From: Vespula vulgaris
Taxonomy: Eukaryota; Arthropoda; Insecta; Hymenoptera; Vespidae
Assembly (NCBI RefSeq): GCF_905475345.1
Contig: NC_066609.1
Coordinates: 1,570,001 to 1,634,000 of the forward strand
DNA length: 64,000 bases
Direction: 5' to 3'
The notes beneath the pieces are model-generated. The model did not search any database, was not told where the DNA came from, and saw nothing but the letters and a program-made list of their open reading frames with translations. Shown in pieces: positions 10,593 through 22,336 of this stretch. The position numbers and the translations under genes were made by a program. How positions within the stretch are numbered: position 1 is the first letter of the stretch; each line of letters starts with the position of its first letter.

Positions 10593-10759
10593 GAGATCGG
10601 CCATCATTCTTCTCGTTTTTCTTTCTTTCATGAATGATTATGTATCTTGATGAATTAGTATAATATTAATCAAAATGGCGAACGAGAATATCGTTAAAAC
10701 ACTTGGAAAATATTTCTAAGAGATGAACGAAAATAAATAGAAATATAAGAGAAAAAAAG

Positions 10760-10768
10760 AGAGAAAGT

Positions 10769-10831
<63 letters not shown>
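10760..10831. repeat. (GA)n microsatellite
   Basis: A pure GA run of nearly 60 nt (10773-10830) with GAAA-rich edges. Confidence 0.9.
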
Positions 10832-10834
<3 letters not shown>

Positions 10835-11107
10835 AGAATGAAAAAAAGAACAAGGAGAGGGAGTGAAAGAATGATCGTCGTTTGGATATATCTTGCGGAT
10901 ATCCTCGATGTATTTTTCGAAGACTATAAATTTGTCTAAGACATTTGTTAAATGAGTACCCCTTTTGAAAGGAACAGTTAATCGGAATTTCTCAAATGCT
11001 ACTACCATGGTGGTAGCCGTTTAGAGCTAGACGTCGAAATAAAAATAGAGAAAAAAAAGAGAAAAACAAGAAAGAGAGAGAAAGAAAGACAGAGATATAT
11101 ATAAAAG

Positions 11108-11113
<6 letters not shown>

Positions 11114-11158
<45 letters not shown>
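11114..11158. repeat. (TA)n microsatellite
   Basis: An uninterrupted TA run. Confidence 0.9.
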
Positions 11159-11161
<3 letters not shown>

Positions 11162-11365
11162 AGAGAAAAAGAGAAAAACAGGAAAAATAGAGAGATGAAG
11201 AAAACGTTTTACATCGTACATAAGTACGTATGAGAAATACGATTGATCGATCGATCCCTCTTGGATGTATTTCGATCGATTTCTAGATATCTTTTTCTCA
11301 AAGAGATGATCTTTAAAAAACGTTTCTCTCAATTTCATTGCAAATATATATATATATATATGAAT

Positions 11366-11463
11366 AAATAAATAAATAAATAATAATTATGATTATAATG
11401 ATAATAATAATGATAATAATAATAATAATATTAATAATAATATTAATAATAATATTAATAATA
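11366..11463. repeat. (AATA)n and (AAT)n repeats
   Basis: An AATA tetranucleotide run grades into AAT/ATT trinucleotides. Confidence 0.85.
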
Positions 11464-11773
11464 AACAAACAAAATCTTGTAAAAGCGAATTGTTAATCTA
11501 ATAGGATATTTATTTTAAAAACTATTATTTATTGTAAACAATTGCAAACACGACACATGAATACTATTGTAACGATCCATCGATCATACTCTTTACTTAC
11601 ATTCATCATTCTTTGATCTGATGATGTTTTAACGTCTACTTAAATCGTTCACGTCAAAGTGGATCGCAGTGTTACAATGTTGACACTAATCAAATGAGAA
11701 TACGTTGCTTCTGCTTGAAAGAAAGGAAAGAAGACAAAAAAGAAACAAACAAACAAAAACGTAAACGAAACAA

Positions 11774-11774
<1 letters not shown>

Positions 11775-11825
<51 letters not shown>
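11775..11825. repeat. (TA)n microsatellite
   Basis: An uninterrupted TA run of about 50 nt. Confidence 0.9.
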
Positions 11826-11827
<2 letters not shown>

Positions 11828-11927
11828 CTCGCCCAAGCACGTTGTGTCTGTCATGGTTCCTTCCAATTAGTATTACATAATCGCTTAATTATTTAATTAA
11901 TTAATTAATTAATTAATTATATTACTA

Positions 11928-12312
11928 ATAATAAATAATATCCATTAATAAACAATATCAATAATAATAGCAATAATAATTATAACAACGATGATGATAA
12001 TAATAACTATAATAATAATTATAATATTAATAATTATAATAATAAGAATGATGATAATAATAATAATAATAATCGAAAATCAATGACCGAATATGTAATT
12101 TTTCTTAGATGACATATCGAAATCATTTTAATCATTAATAATAACAATAATAATATTAATAATATAAATATAAATGATGATAATAATAATGATAATAATA
12201 ATATTAATAATAGTAGTAATAATAATAATAATGATAATAATGATATTAATAATAATAATGATGATGATAATTATGATGATTATGATGATGATGATGATGA
12301 TGATAATGATCA
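11928..12312. repeat. AAT/ATG trinucleotide repeat field
   Basis: About 385 nt are built mostly of AAT, ATT, GAT and ATG triplets with little unique sequence. The poly-Ile and poly-Met open frames on the two strands are products of this triplet periodicity. Confidence 0.85.
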
Positions 12313-13059
12313 TTTTGAAAAATTTATATCCAATCATGAAATTTTTCTTAAATGTCATTAAAATCAAAGGACTTCTTTTTTTTATACATATTATATAAAT
12401 ATATATATAAATATATATATATATATGTATGTATGTATATGTATATATATCTTATCGTGCTTTTGATTGGCTGGTAGCAAAAGGAATGAGTAGGATTAAT
12501 TACATTGACTACGCCTCTCTCTTTCTATTTCTCTTTCTATCTATGTTTCTCTCTCTCTCTCTTTCGTTCATTACGCTTTCTGATAAGCGTATCTCTCTCA
12601 CTGTCTCTCTCTTTCTCTCTATCTCTTTCTCTCTTTCGCTTCCGGCATCTTCGGTGAAAATTGGGTCACTTTAGCACAAATTAAACAACGTTATCCGTTT
12701 TAATGCGTGTGTGTGAATATGTATCTTGTATGTTCGTATGTGTATGTGTGTGTGTGCGTCGAGAATAAGTTAATTAAACTACAACGAATTCCAAATGATT
12801 CGAATAAATGAGAGAGAAAGAAACAAAGACAAAGACAAAGAAAAAAATTTTTAAAGAAAGAAAGAAAGAAAGAAAGAAAAGAGAGAGAGGGAGATAAAAT
12901 GAAAAGAGAAAAAATGTCGATCAGTATTACTGATATTCCTCCATTTTGAAAAAGGAAAACATACGATATACATAATTCTTTTATTTACCATCAATCAAGC
13001 AATTGTCATCGAAATATATTAAAATTGTTTTAATTAAAAAAAATGAAAAGGAATACATA

Positions 13060-13100
<41 letters not shown>

Positions 13101-14038
13101 CATGTACGTACGTATGTATATCGAGAAAATGAAAAGATTAATCTCATTAGAATCGACAAAAAAAAATCAGCATTTAGTAATGTCTTCGATGTCTAGTATC
13201 TTTTTTCTAGGTTAGATTAACCTAACGAATACGTGTTTCACACTGCCACTTGTATAATAATAATAATAATAACATTTGCTGTATTTTATTTTTCATAGAC
13301 TGAAATCTCTACGTAAACTATATTAGACAAGTATGTGTGTGCCTGTGTATATATATGTATATATACATACATATATACAAACACACACATATATTAAAGA
13401 AAGAAAGAAAGGAGGAAGAGAAATTGTCTGGAATGATGACAATAATTAATCGAGTATCCATCATTTTAGAAAAAAGAAGAAAATATATATATATATTTTT
13501 CTTTTTTTAAGAGAAAAGAAAGAAGAAGGAAGAAATATTGTCAAGTACGATGACAATAATTAACCGAGTGAGTCGCCATTTTGAAATAAAAAATGAACAC
13601 AACAGAATGAATTTTTATATTTTCGCTTAAAAATAATTGCAAACAAGATTATTTATATTATTATTATTACTATTCATATCTTCCTTTTTCAACTCGAAAG
13701 AAAATGCAGTTGTTTTCAATGCTACTATATTTTCTTTTATATATATAAAAAAAAAATATATATATATATCACACACAAATTCCTTCTTCTTCTTTTCTTC
13801 GTCGACCGGTAAAATAATACGCTTTCCTCTTTTTACGCTTAAAATCGAAGGATCGAAGGGAGGAAAGAAGAAGGAAAATAGAAAAGAAAGGAAGAAAAAG
13901 AGAGATAGATAAACAGATAGATAGATAGAGACACAGAGAAAGAGAGAAATAGAGAGAGAGATACGATATTATTAATTACATATGTAAGTATGTATATCGA
14001 GAAATAATATGCGAAAAAGAAACAAAACGAAAAAAAAG

Positions 14039-14039
<1 letters not shown>

Positions 14040-14072
<33 letters not shown>
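14040..14072. repeat. (AAT)n microsatellite
   Basis: A perfect AAT trinucleotide run. Confidence 0.9.
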
Positions 14073-14073
<1 letters not shown>

Positions 14074-14313
14074 CAAGAAAAAAAATAAAAGTGAATGGGT
14101 AGAGTTACCTCGCACACAGCATCCATCATCATTTAAATTTGGCCTCTCTCGCTCGAATTCGATGATATTATTATAGAAAAGTAAAATAAAAAAGAGATTA
14201 AACGATTGAAAGTTTTTAAGAGATTAGAAATTCCAAAGAAAAAGAAAAGATAAGAAAAAGAAAAAAAGAAATAGAGAAAATTAAAGATTGAAATAAAAAT
14301 GTCGCCCCGCTCC

Positions 14314-14370
14314 TACCACCACCACCACTATCACCACCACCACCACCACCACCATCACCACTACCACCAT
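14314..14370. repeat. (ACC)n microsatellite
   Basis: ACC triplets with occasional ACT/ATC substitutions. It would encode poly-His or poly-Pro, but no surrounding exon is seen. Confidence 0.85.
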
Positions 14371-15286
14371 ATCGAAGTCATATAATTTTTAGAAGTAATA
14401 AACGAGATATATTATCGATTACGATTAAACGAAGCGACTCATCTTTCTCCGTTTTATTTCATTGCTTCTTCTGCAATAACCAGCCTCCCTCTCCGCCCAA
14501 CCCCCACCCTCTGCTACTCGCAAGGTAAATCTAAAATTATTGTTTTTCTTTATTTCTTTCTTTCTTTCTTTATTCATTCATTTCTTTCTCTTTCTTTCTT
14601 TTAATCATGCGTCTCTTTCTTGAATACGTTTGAACGAGAAGATAAAGAGAATTCCAAATGCAATTGGATAGAAATATCGATCGTTTTTTATAATATTTTC
14701 TTTTTCTTCGATCGACGGTAATATAATTTTTTTCTCTTTTTTTTTTTATTTTTTTGATTTTCCCGCCACGCGAAGAATCTCGATCATCTGTCGTTCCTCC
14801 ATTTTCTTCTTATCTACATTTACACGAGGGCCGACGAGGAGAGGTATAAAGGGACATTCCCGTTCGTCTCGTTTAATATGATTAATTGACGATTTTGCCG
14901 TTGTGCATCAGTAGAGAAGTATCCTCCGCAATCCTCACCTCACTCCTCCCCTTTTTACATCCCCCTACTACTCTCCTGTCCCATCTCGTCCCATCGCCGA
15001 ACGCGGAAATCTAATTTACATTTTGATAGAACGATTGCACTTGCCTGGCACATTGGCCAGGTCCTTCTCTCATTGGATGGTAAGACAACTTACCTGACTG
15101 CTTCTCCTCTATCGGTATTATCACGGAAGCATACGAGCAAACTGATCAAGTCGTAGCTAGTGTGTTCCTACTTATACTTATACTCAACTACGAGAGCAGA
15201 AACAGCAGTATATGATATGGTCGATGCTAATGTAACCTGTCAGTCAAGTATTTTATAACTTGAAAGCATATTTGTATTTACATCGC

Positions 15287-15339
<53 letters not shown>

Positions 15340-15345
15340 TATACA
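15287..15345. repeat. (TA)n and (TATG)n microsatellite
   Basis: A TA run passes into TATG tetranucleotides. Confidence 0.85.
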
Positions 15346-15717
15346 TTCGCAACCTTTCAAGTATACTCATATTTTACTTTTCATTTCGAACCTGATTACG
15401 TATTAATGTATGTATGTCCGAAAATTATGTCGAACTGTTTACGAACACTTTCATCGCGATTAACGTTATTAACCAACACGCTTACTTCAACGATTAATCG
15501 TTATTATCGTTTTCTTTGAAAATACATAGTCTGCGAAAGCTATCAATTAAAATACGATCAACGAATTATAAAAGAGAAATGAAAGAATAATTTTTTCTCT
15601 TACAAATTGAATTAAAGAAAACATAACCTACGATGATCCGATTGATATATGAATACATTATGATGTTTTATATTTATGACAGGGTGATTATTTTAGTATT
15701 CTATTTTTAATGAAACT

Positions 15718-15764
<47 letters not shown>

Positions 15765-16244
15765 ATATATATGTGTGTATGTACGTATGTAGATGTAATT
15801 TGTAAGAAAGTCCTAAAGATAGTTTGAGTTTTGTTTGTTATCAACCGAATTAGTTACCTGCTCTTTTAATTATGTAGAATTCTTCTTTAACGACGCTCGA
15901 TAAAACAATTATTATTCAAGTGTACAGTTTCTGTTATACTCTGATAAAGTTTAATCGCTTAATATTCGATCAAACACAATGTCTTAACCTTAGAATGTTT
16001 ATCTAGTTGGTAGTTGACGTATATTAGAACGAGGATTATTTAGACGATAACAAAAGCGTACAAGGATACATCGTTATATATTTATTATTCGTAGCGCTAG
16101 TATCGCAATAAGCTATATCTAATATCTTATTGACAATCCGCAAAACAATTGTGTTCAAAAATTGTTTATTTGGTATAGGTCTAATGATATAAATAGTTAT
16201 AGAAACAATTTTGAAGTAATTTTTTGGAATAGTACTTAATAATT

Positions 16245-17260
16245 ATGGCAAGATATTCGAGTGATTCAGATTCAGATTATAGCAGCAGATACAGAAGAAA
16301 ACATAGCAGAAAATCTAGGTTAGTTAATATACATTATATAAAATAATATAATGTAATAAATAAAAGAGAAAATTTAATTAATATAAATTATAAATAAATT
16401 TTATGGATTGTATTCCTTAGATCCACCAGTTCAGACACTAGTGAATCTTCACCGTATCGTAAGAGATCATCTAAGCATTCAAAATCGAAACGCCGACATC
16501 GTTCACACTCCAGAAGCAGAGGTAGAGATAGAAATTCGAAAAATTACAAAGGTGGCAGAAGCAATTCGGGTGATAGAGAAAAACGTCGCTATCGTTCTCG
16601 TACACGTAGATCGCATTCTTCTGATCGTAGCAAAAGGAAAATGAGATCTACTTCTAGAGACAAATCTAGAAGTCGTTCTAGCAGTTCGCAGTCTACCGTT
16701 AAACCTATACTTGAGAAATCTAATAATCCCATAACGAAAGGTATAATTTTGTTTTCATTGAGAGGACAGGATTTACGATCTCGTATCAATATTGAATGAT
16801 GAGATCATGCAAAAAAATTTTGCAAAGTTCAAACACGTTGTATGTACATTTATCTTCTGCAAATCTCTCTTTAGATGACTTTTTAATTGAACCACGTATC
16901 AAGGAAAGTGTACTCGAAGAAATAAATTCTGAAGGATTTACGCCTAAACAATTTACTTCGTCTTCTCATACGAAAGAAAGCAAATTTAAAAACATTGTCA
17001 TCGATATTAGTGCTGATACTATTCAAATTCCTACGGTAGCGGATTCCACTGTACCAGAAAGTATATTCCATCCTTCGGTAAGAACTTATTTTTTCTTCTA
17101 CATTCTATTAGAATAAGTAATATAGCAATAAATTATTTTATTATAACATTACTTTCAGATCATGCTGGATCAAGATGCTCGTTTTGATAAATGGGTTAAG
17201 AAACTTTATACGCTTAGGCAGAAAGCAATAGTTGATATGACACACGGTAATTTTACTTGA
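16245..17260 (+). CDS. RSRC1: RSRC1 / SRrp53-like arginine-serine-rich splicing protein
   Basis: Four coding exons, 16245-16318, 16421-16740, 16875-17077 and 17159-17260 (TGA), encode 232 residues with all phases consistent. The N-terminal 130 residues are an RS domain (starting MARYSSDSDSDYSSRYRRK, then many RS, SR and RR pairs). The C-terminal end is the diagnostic part: HPS..LDQDARFDKWVKKLYTLRQKAI, preceded by an IPT motif. It corresponds to the vertebrate RSRC1 tail, AEEKWFKRLIALRQE. In vertebrates RSRC1 is a nuclear SR-related protein acting in 3' splice-site selection and alternative splicing. This copy is shorter than the vertebrate protein and lacks most of its Lys/Glu-rich middle. 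The reading is firm at both ends; exon 3 joins them without a gap. Confidence 0.85.
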
Positions 17261-17300
17261 CGCCTAGTTGATTTAGATATTTGATATTTTACATCTTGTA

Positions 17301-17306
17301 AATAAA
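17301..17306 (+). terminator. Candidate poly(A) signal of RSRC1
   Basis: AATAAA lies about 40 nt after the RSRC1 stop codon, a normal position for a short 3' UTR. The same hexamer is common by chance in DNA this AT-rich. Confidence 0.4.
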
Positions 17307-18102
17307 TGGAAATATCGTTCATTACATTAAAGTACGTCTATTACCTACATTGCGTATTTTGTACTACAGATTTCTGTTTTTTTTTGTTAAAATTCTTTCT
17401 TCCAATTATAAATTTCTCTTCTTTTCAAATTTTTCTCTTTTCAAATAATTTACAATTCTTGTCACTTAATGGACAATGTAATATAAATTACATTTAACTT
17501 TATATGTATACTTTTTATTTTTGTATGATCTTACAATATATCTTGCATACACAATTTTACAAATTTTATATATGTATTTATAACTGAAATAGAATATATC
17601 TATTAATAATAATAATAATAATAATAATAGATAACATAACAGCATAAAATAGAAAAAACTTGGCATGTAAAATATAAAAATCAAATCCTAGAGAAACTTT
17701 AAAAAAATTAAATATATTAGAAGATACATATTTCTTAATCATGAAAAATTTGAAACAATTATAATTATCACGTATAGCCTTTTATAACAAAAAAAGAAAA
17801 ATAAATAAATAAAATAATATAAAATAAAAAGTATAGTGCAATCTCATATTTCCACTTAATTCTACGAACGATTACTATGCGGTATACATCATCTTACTAC
17901 ACATGCAGTAAGATACAGAATATACGTTCTTGTAACACTAAATCCCCTCTCTCTATTATTTTCAGCAGAGGAATGATAAATTATTATTTAGAGCTAACAT
18001 TAGAGCTCATATCAAAGCCATTTGCTTGCTTTTAAAAATGATCATTTATGGTTTTCTAAATATTCTGCAGTATATATAGAAACAATTTTTTTTTCTTAAT
18101 TT

Positions 18103-18152
<50 letters not shown>

Positions 18153-19381
18153 GGTATATATATATAGCCAAACAGTTTTAGATATTTAACTTAAATATTA
18201 AAGATACACACGTGTTTCTACTATATATATATATATCAGAATATTAAATGCATGGAATGCAATACATTTATTTTTCTACACATTTTTATTCGTTATATTT
18301 TTCTTTTTAAATGTATGTTTTTTACTAATAATTTGAAATATAGAATGAATTTCAGCAATTAAAATTAATCTAACAAAGATTTAGTATTGTTTAAAAATAG
18401 TCCTATAAAAAATGATAAGAAATATATTGCTTTATCAGAGTATAACACGCTAATAAAAAAGAGCGTATGATATATATATATATATATATATCTATCTATT
18501 TTAATTGAAACAGAATAAAGAATAAATATCTTTTATATTTAATATAACTTTATGACTTTATCAATTTTGACTCACAACTATTATTTTATTTACCTTGCAA
18601 TTTAGCAATTCCAATTGAGAAAAAGCTGTCAAACTATAAAATCTGATATGTATCTATTAAAAATAAGAGCAAGCTTTATTTATTATGAAAAGATATTATA
18701 TAATCATTGCATATATAATCTTTTTAAGACAAAGAAAATTTGTAAAATAATGTAATATATATATATATATATATTTCATTTGATATTACGGAAAAAAAGT
18801 TACCATCCGTTTAAAACAATTTCCCATGTAATGATAATAATAATGTTTTAATTTAAATATAATAGACACATCCTTTTTACAAGATTTAATTAAAAACATA
18901 ATCATATTGTGCAGCAAATGTGATAAATATTTATCATTAACCAACTCCAACCAAAATCAATTATCTGCTCAATATCGATATAAGCTTATAAAAAGAATGT
19001 AGCCTATTAATTTATCTTTTTCAAATTCTATTGCACATCTAAGATTAACCAGTTACTGCTTGATATTTAATTATTCACATTAGATATGAATGTGAATATA
19101 AATGATGACTGCTATTCAGGATCAAGAAGATAAATGTTGTGGAAAGACATAATGGTGTTGAAAAGTAGACTTACACCTAAAAAGTATGAAATTAACAATT
19201 TGTTTGTATTAAAATGTTAAAAATAATAGAAACTAAATTGTAATGTGTTATATAAATAATAAAAGTTATATTTATAAAAGAAATCGGTATAGTCACCTAT
19301 GTTTTCCGGGTATTACATAACCTTTTTTTACATCAATCTACTGAGTCTTAATTGCCTAAAAAATGTAAATTCCTTTTGTGT
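17307..19381. other. AT-rich gap between convergent RSRC1 and ITM2
   Basis: This gap of about 2.1 kb separates two genes that point at each other, so it probably holds both 3' ends. No coding sequence is seen. It contains a TA run (18109-18149) and AAT triplets near 17605. Confidence 0.6.
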
Positions 19382-21046
19382 TTACTTATGGAATTCGTTC
19401 AGGTTCAAAATATCAACTTCTACAATATCTTTGCCAGCATATTGTGCAAAAATACCGCTTGATGCACTCCTTTTAACAACTGAAATTTCTTTGTATTTAT
19501 TTGTTGATTACATACAAATATATAAAACTTTTACCAAATAAATCTCTAAGAGACATTTATGTTAAAAAATATAAAATGTAAAAAGAAATATAAATCTATG
19601 TTGACTCACCAGTAGGATTTACACCTTTCAACATATATGTTGGCAAATTTTGGCATTCACGAGCAATGTATGTTCCCACAGTGGACATATCAGTAATAGC
19701 TGGAGTAACAACTTCCATAGTTTCACGTATAATATTTGTATCCACTTCATAATAACCTGATATATTCAGTATAATATATATTAAAAGATATACTCTAACC
19801 TCAAGATAACATGTGCTAGTATTGTTATATGATTTCATTATATTACCATTAAACATTTTTCTAAGTAGATCATACAGACTGTGTGGTGGTAAAATTACTT
19901 GACGATTCAATGACATAACGAAACAGCATCGACCATCAATATCTATAATTCCAGTTTTATTCTGAAAAATAATACTATATGACAGAAAAATGTTATTATT
20001 TAAAAAAAAAAAAAAATAACTATTTTGTAGCTTACAATGTTAAAATCGTGTATAAAACGTCCTTGACGTCCGCCATGAAAATCTGGCACATCAATCTTTT
20101 CATAATGTTCATTTTCAAGATCAATTTCAAATCGTTCTTTAAGGAAACCCTTAATATTATTGTCTGCATTTTTGTTAACATTTATTGATATTTGTTCGGA
20201 AGTTTTAGTAAGACTCTTGAATATGCTTGAATCAGCTATGATTGCCTGATGTATTTTCTCACTATTATATGGCATTTTATCATATGGAATGCTATACCAT
20301 CCAGTACGGAATCTATGTATTTGTGCTCTGGCATATTGTATGTATACATAAAGACCGCCTATTACACCAATTATTAATATCATCAATGCAACAATGAACA
20401 AGGAGAATGTAGCAGTCATTTGAATTCTATGTATGCTTCTACGTGCAATCCAGTAATGTTTAACCATATCTTCTTTATTGAGTTGTGCCTCAGGATCAGT
20501 TTTTAAAGGAACCTGTATGATAAAAAGAGATTACGATTCTTTTTTTTTCTTGCATAATTAATGAAATATTATCGAACAAAATTTGTAATTTATCTTTTAT
20601 AGATATCGTACATGGCTAACTACGATTTACATATATATGTATGGTACGTATAGTTATATATATACTTCCTTTAAGATAAAACTTATTACTGTATAACGAT
20701 GATGTGCGTACATACATACATACATACGTACATACATATATAGGCACATACATACACATACATACTCTCCCACGCACACACACACATTACATATAAAAAA
20801 TATTTGATGGAAATAATTATATAAAATTTTTAAGCTAACTTCGTAATAAACAAGATTAAGTCTACTACTAGTTTACAAGTAAAAAATAAAGAGGAATTAA
20901 TAAAAATAAAATGTAGATATGCAAACGATACCGCTATCAAGTGTTAAGATATACGTGCTAACCGTAATAGGTTCTTCTGGAAACAATGGCTGCACCATTT
21001 TCCCCGACGCCTTCTTCTCACCAATTGCTTTCGTGATGATAGTCAT
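19382..21046 (-). CDS. ITM2: Integral membrane protein 2 (BRI/ITM2 family, BRICHOS domain)
   Basis: Five coding exons, in order of translation: 21046-20963, 20512-20036, 19961-19847, 19756-19610 and 19479-19382 (TAA), giving 306 residues. It is a type II membrane protein. The cytosolic N-terminus runs to about residue 60, and one hydrophobic segment follows (about 61-87, SLFIVALMILIIGVIGGLYV). A lumenal BRICHOS domain carries the hallmark region GIIDIDGRCCFVMSLNRQ and the later Cys of YIARECQNLP. A dibasic KR at 277-278 precedes a 28-residue C-terminal peptide. This mirrors the processing site of vertebrate BRI2, where proprotein convertases release a short C-terminal peptide. In mammals, ITM2B regulates APP processing; the insect role is not well defined. 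It is head-to-head with SKA2 (ATG to ATG about 780 nt). Family identity is clear. Confidence 0.9.
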
Positions 21047-21825
21047 TTTTCTGTCTCTTTTATTCTCTCCTTGTCTTCGTAAATTATTACGATAAAATCT
21101 TCGATCGAGTTTACGTTGTCATGAGCCAAATAAAACGATCAATATCAGTGCAAAATGTTGCACTAATTTTTCGTTCAAATAACGATTATAACAGGCGTAC
21201 CCGACAACGAGAACAGCCAAACGAAGACCTCGACTAGCAGCAAACTGCGCACATGCAATATCGGAATCCTCCTCTCAAGATTGATCGGCGACAACTGCGC
21301 CATCACTCGATTAATTGTAGATATGCGCATGCGCCAAATAAATGCCGCGTTATTTGTCATCAATTCAAAGAATTGTCGATATTTTTTTGTATTAATTCCG
21401 TATGATCAATTAAATTTATACTTTACAAAGTAATAGTACTTATTTAATTTACATCTAAAAAGTAATTTAATTCTACTTTTTTTATGGCAAATAAATTTGT
21501 TTCAAAACAATTCCAAAATTCTTCTATTTGTGATGTACAATACACTAGCGACCTCACTTTTTAAGTACTAATTTGAGAGATTTATCGGCGATACAGTCGA
21601 TATATTATTCGTCGATAAATTTTTTGACTTTTTTAACTTGCATTATTCTGCCATCTTATGTAAGCCAATAGAATTAATTGTTATAACTGCTTTTTATCTC
21701 CCTATTCAAAATTCTTGGGATAGGTATAATCGATTTTGAAGTGGTAAGGCAGTGGTCTTTTGTGCGCATCTTTCGTTAATTGTACGTTGCCTTTGATAAA
21801 GATATTCTTATTTTGAAAAGAAAAC
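21047..21825. promoter_or_regulatory. Divergent intergenic region ITM2 / SKA2, probable shared promoter
   Basis: The two start codons are about 780 nt apart and point outward, so both transcription starts must lie here. A locally GC-richer patch occurs at about 21190-21340, including CGCATGCGC-like sequence. No exact core promoter was identified. Confidence 0.5.
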
Positions 21826-22336
21826 ATGGAATCTGCTATTGTACATCTTGAACAAAGCGTAAGTTCTATTTTCAAATCAACGTTTCTTTCAACAAATTTT
21901 AAATTTATAGCAATTCTTAATATAAATGAAAAGTAATATTAATTTTTGTTCACAACTTTAGGTTCAAAAGGCTGATGGAAAATTAGATATGATTGCTTGG
22001 CAAATAGATGCCTTTGAGAAAGAATTCGAAGATCCAGATAATGAGGTACTATTTTACAGATCTTAAAAGAATAAAGTAAAACCTTAAAAAATATTCTTTA
22101 TCTATTACGACTTATTTAAATTTTTTTACTTTTAACAGATATCTGTAGTTCGTTTATTACGTTCTGTACATCAAGTTACAAAAGATTATCAAAATCTTCG
22201 TCAAGAAATTTTAGAAGTTCAACAGTTACAAAAACAACTTTCTGATTCACTCAAGGCTCAGCTATCTCAAGTACATGGTAATTTCAATTTACTTCGTAAC
22301 AAAATTGTGGGACAGAAGACATCTCAGTTAAAGTAA
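21826..22336 (+). CDS. SKA2: SKA2, spindle and kinetochore-associated complex subunit
   Basis: Three exons, 21826-21858, 21962-22045 and 22139-22336 (TAA), encode 104 residues in frame. The N-terminal block VHLEQSVQKADGKLDMIAWQ and the later VVRLLRSVHQVTKDYQNLR align by eye with human SKA2 (LELMFQKAESDLDYIQYRL and VTLLKELSVIKSRYQTL). The protein is almost entirely helical with heptad-like spacing, as expected for the SKA coiled-coil core. SKA2 binds SKA1 and SKA3 and stabilises kinetochore-microtubule attachment. The final exon ends AAG TAA G; the overlapping GTAAGA could also act as a splice donor, so a longer isoform is possible. The assignment rests on short conserved blocks, so it is good but not certain. 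Confidence 0.75.

Larger units (their letters stand above)
8441..16244. other. Noncoding, microsatellite-dense stretch between FGF and RSRC1
   Basis: I find no protein-coding gene in this stretch of about 7.8 kb. The first part is presumably FGF 3' UTR: A/G-rich to about 8735, then a pyrimidine-rich tract at 8916-9108. Further on there are GA, TA, TG, ATGT, AAT/ATG and ACC arrays, a cluster of GCCAT motifs (9169-10679), a diverged direct repeat (10259-10592) and a slightly GC-richer patch (about 14460-15250). Open frames here are repeat translations. Confidence 0.7.

Noticed and set aside
12128..12398. Poly-Ile (-) and poly-Met/Ile (+) open frames
   Set aside because: Both come from the AAT/ATG triplet field.
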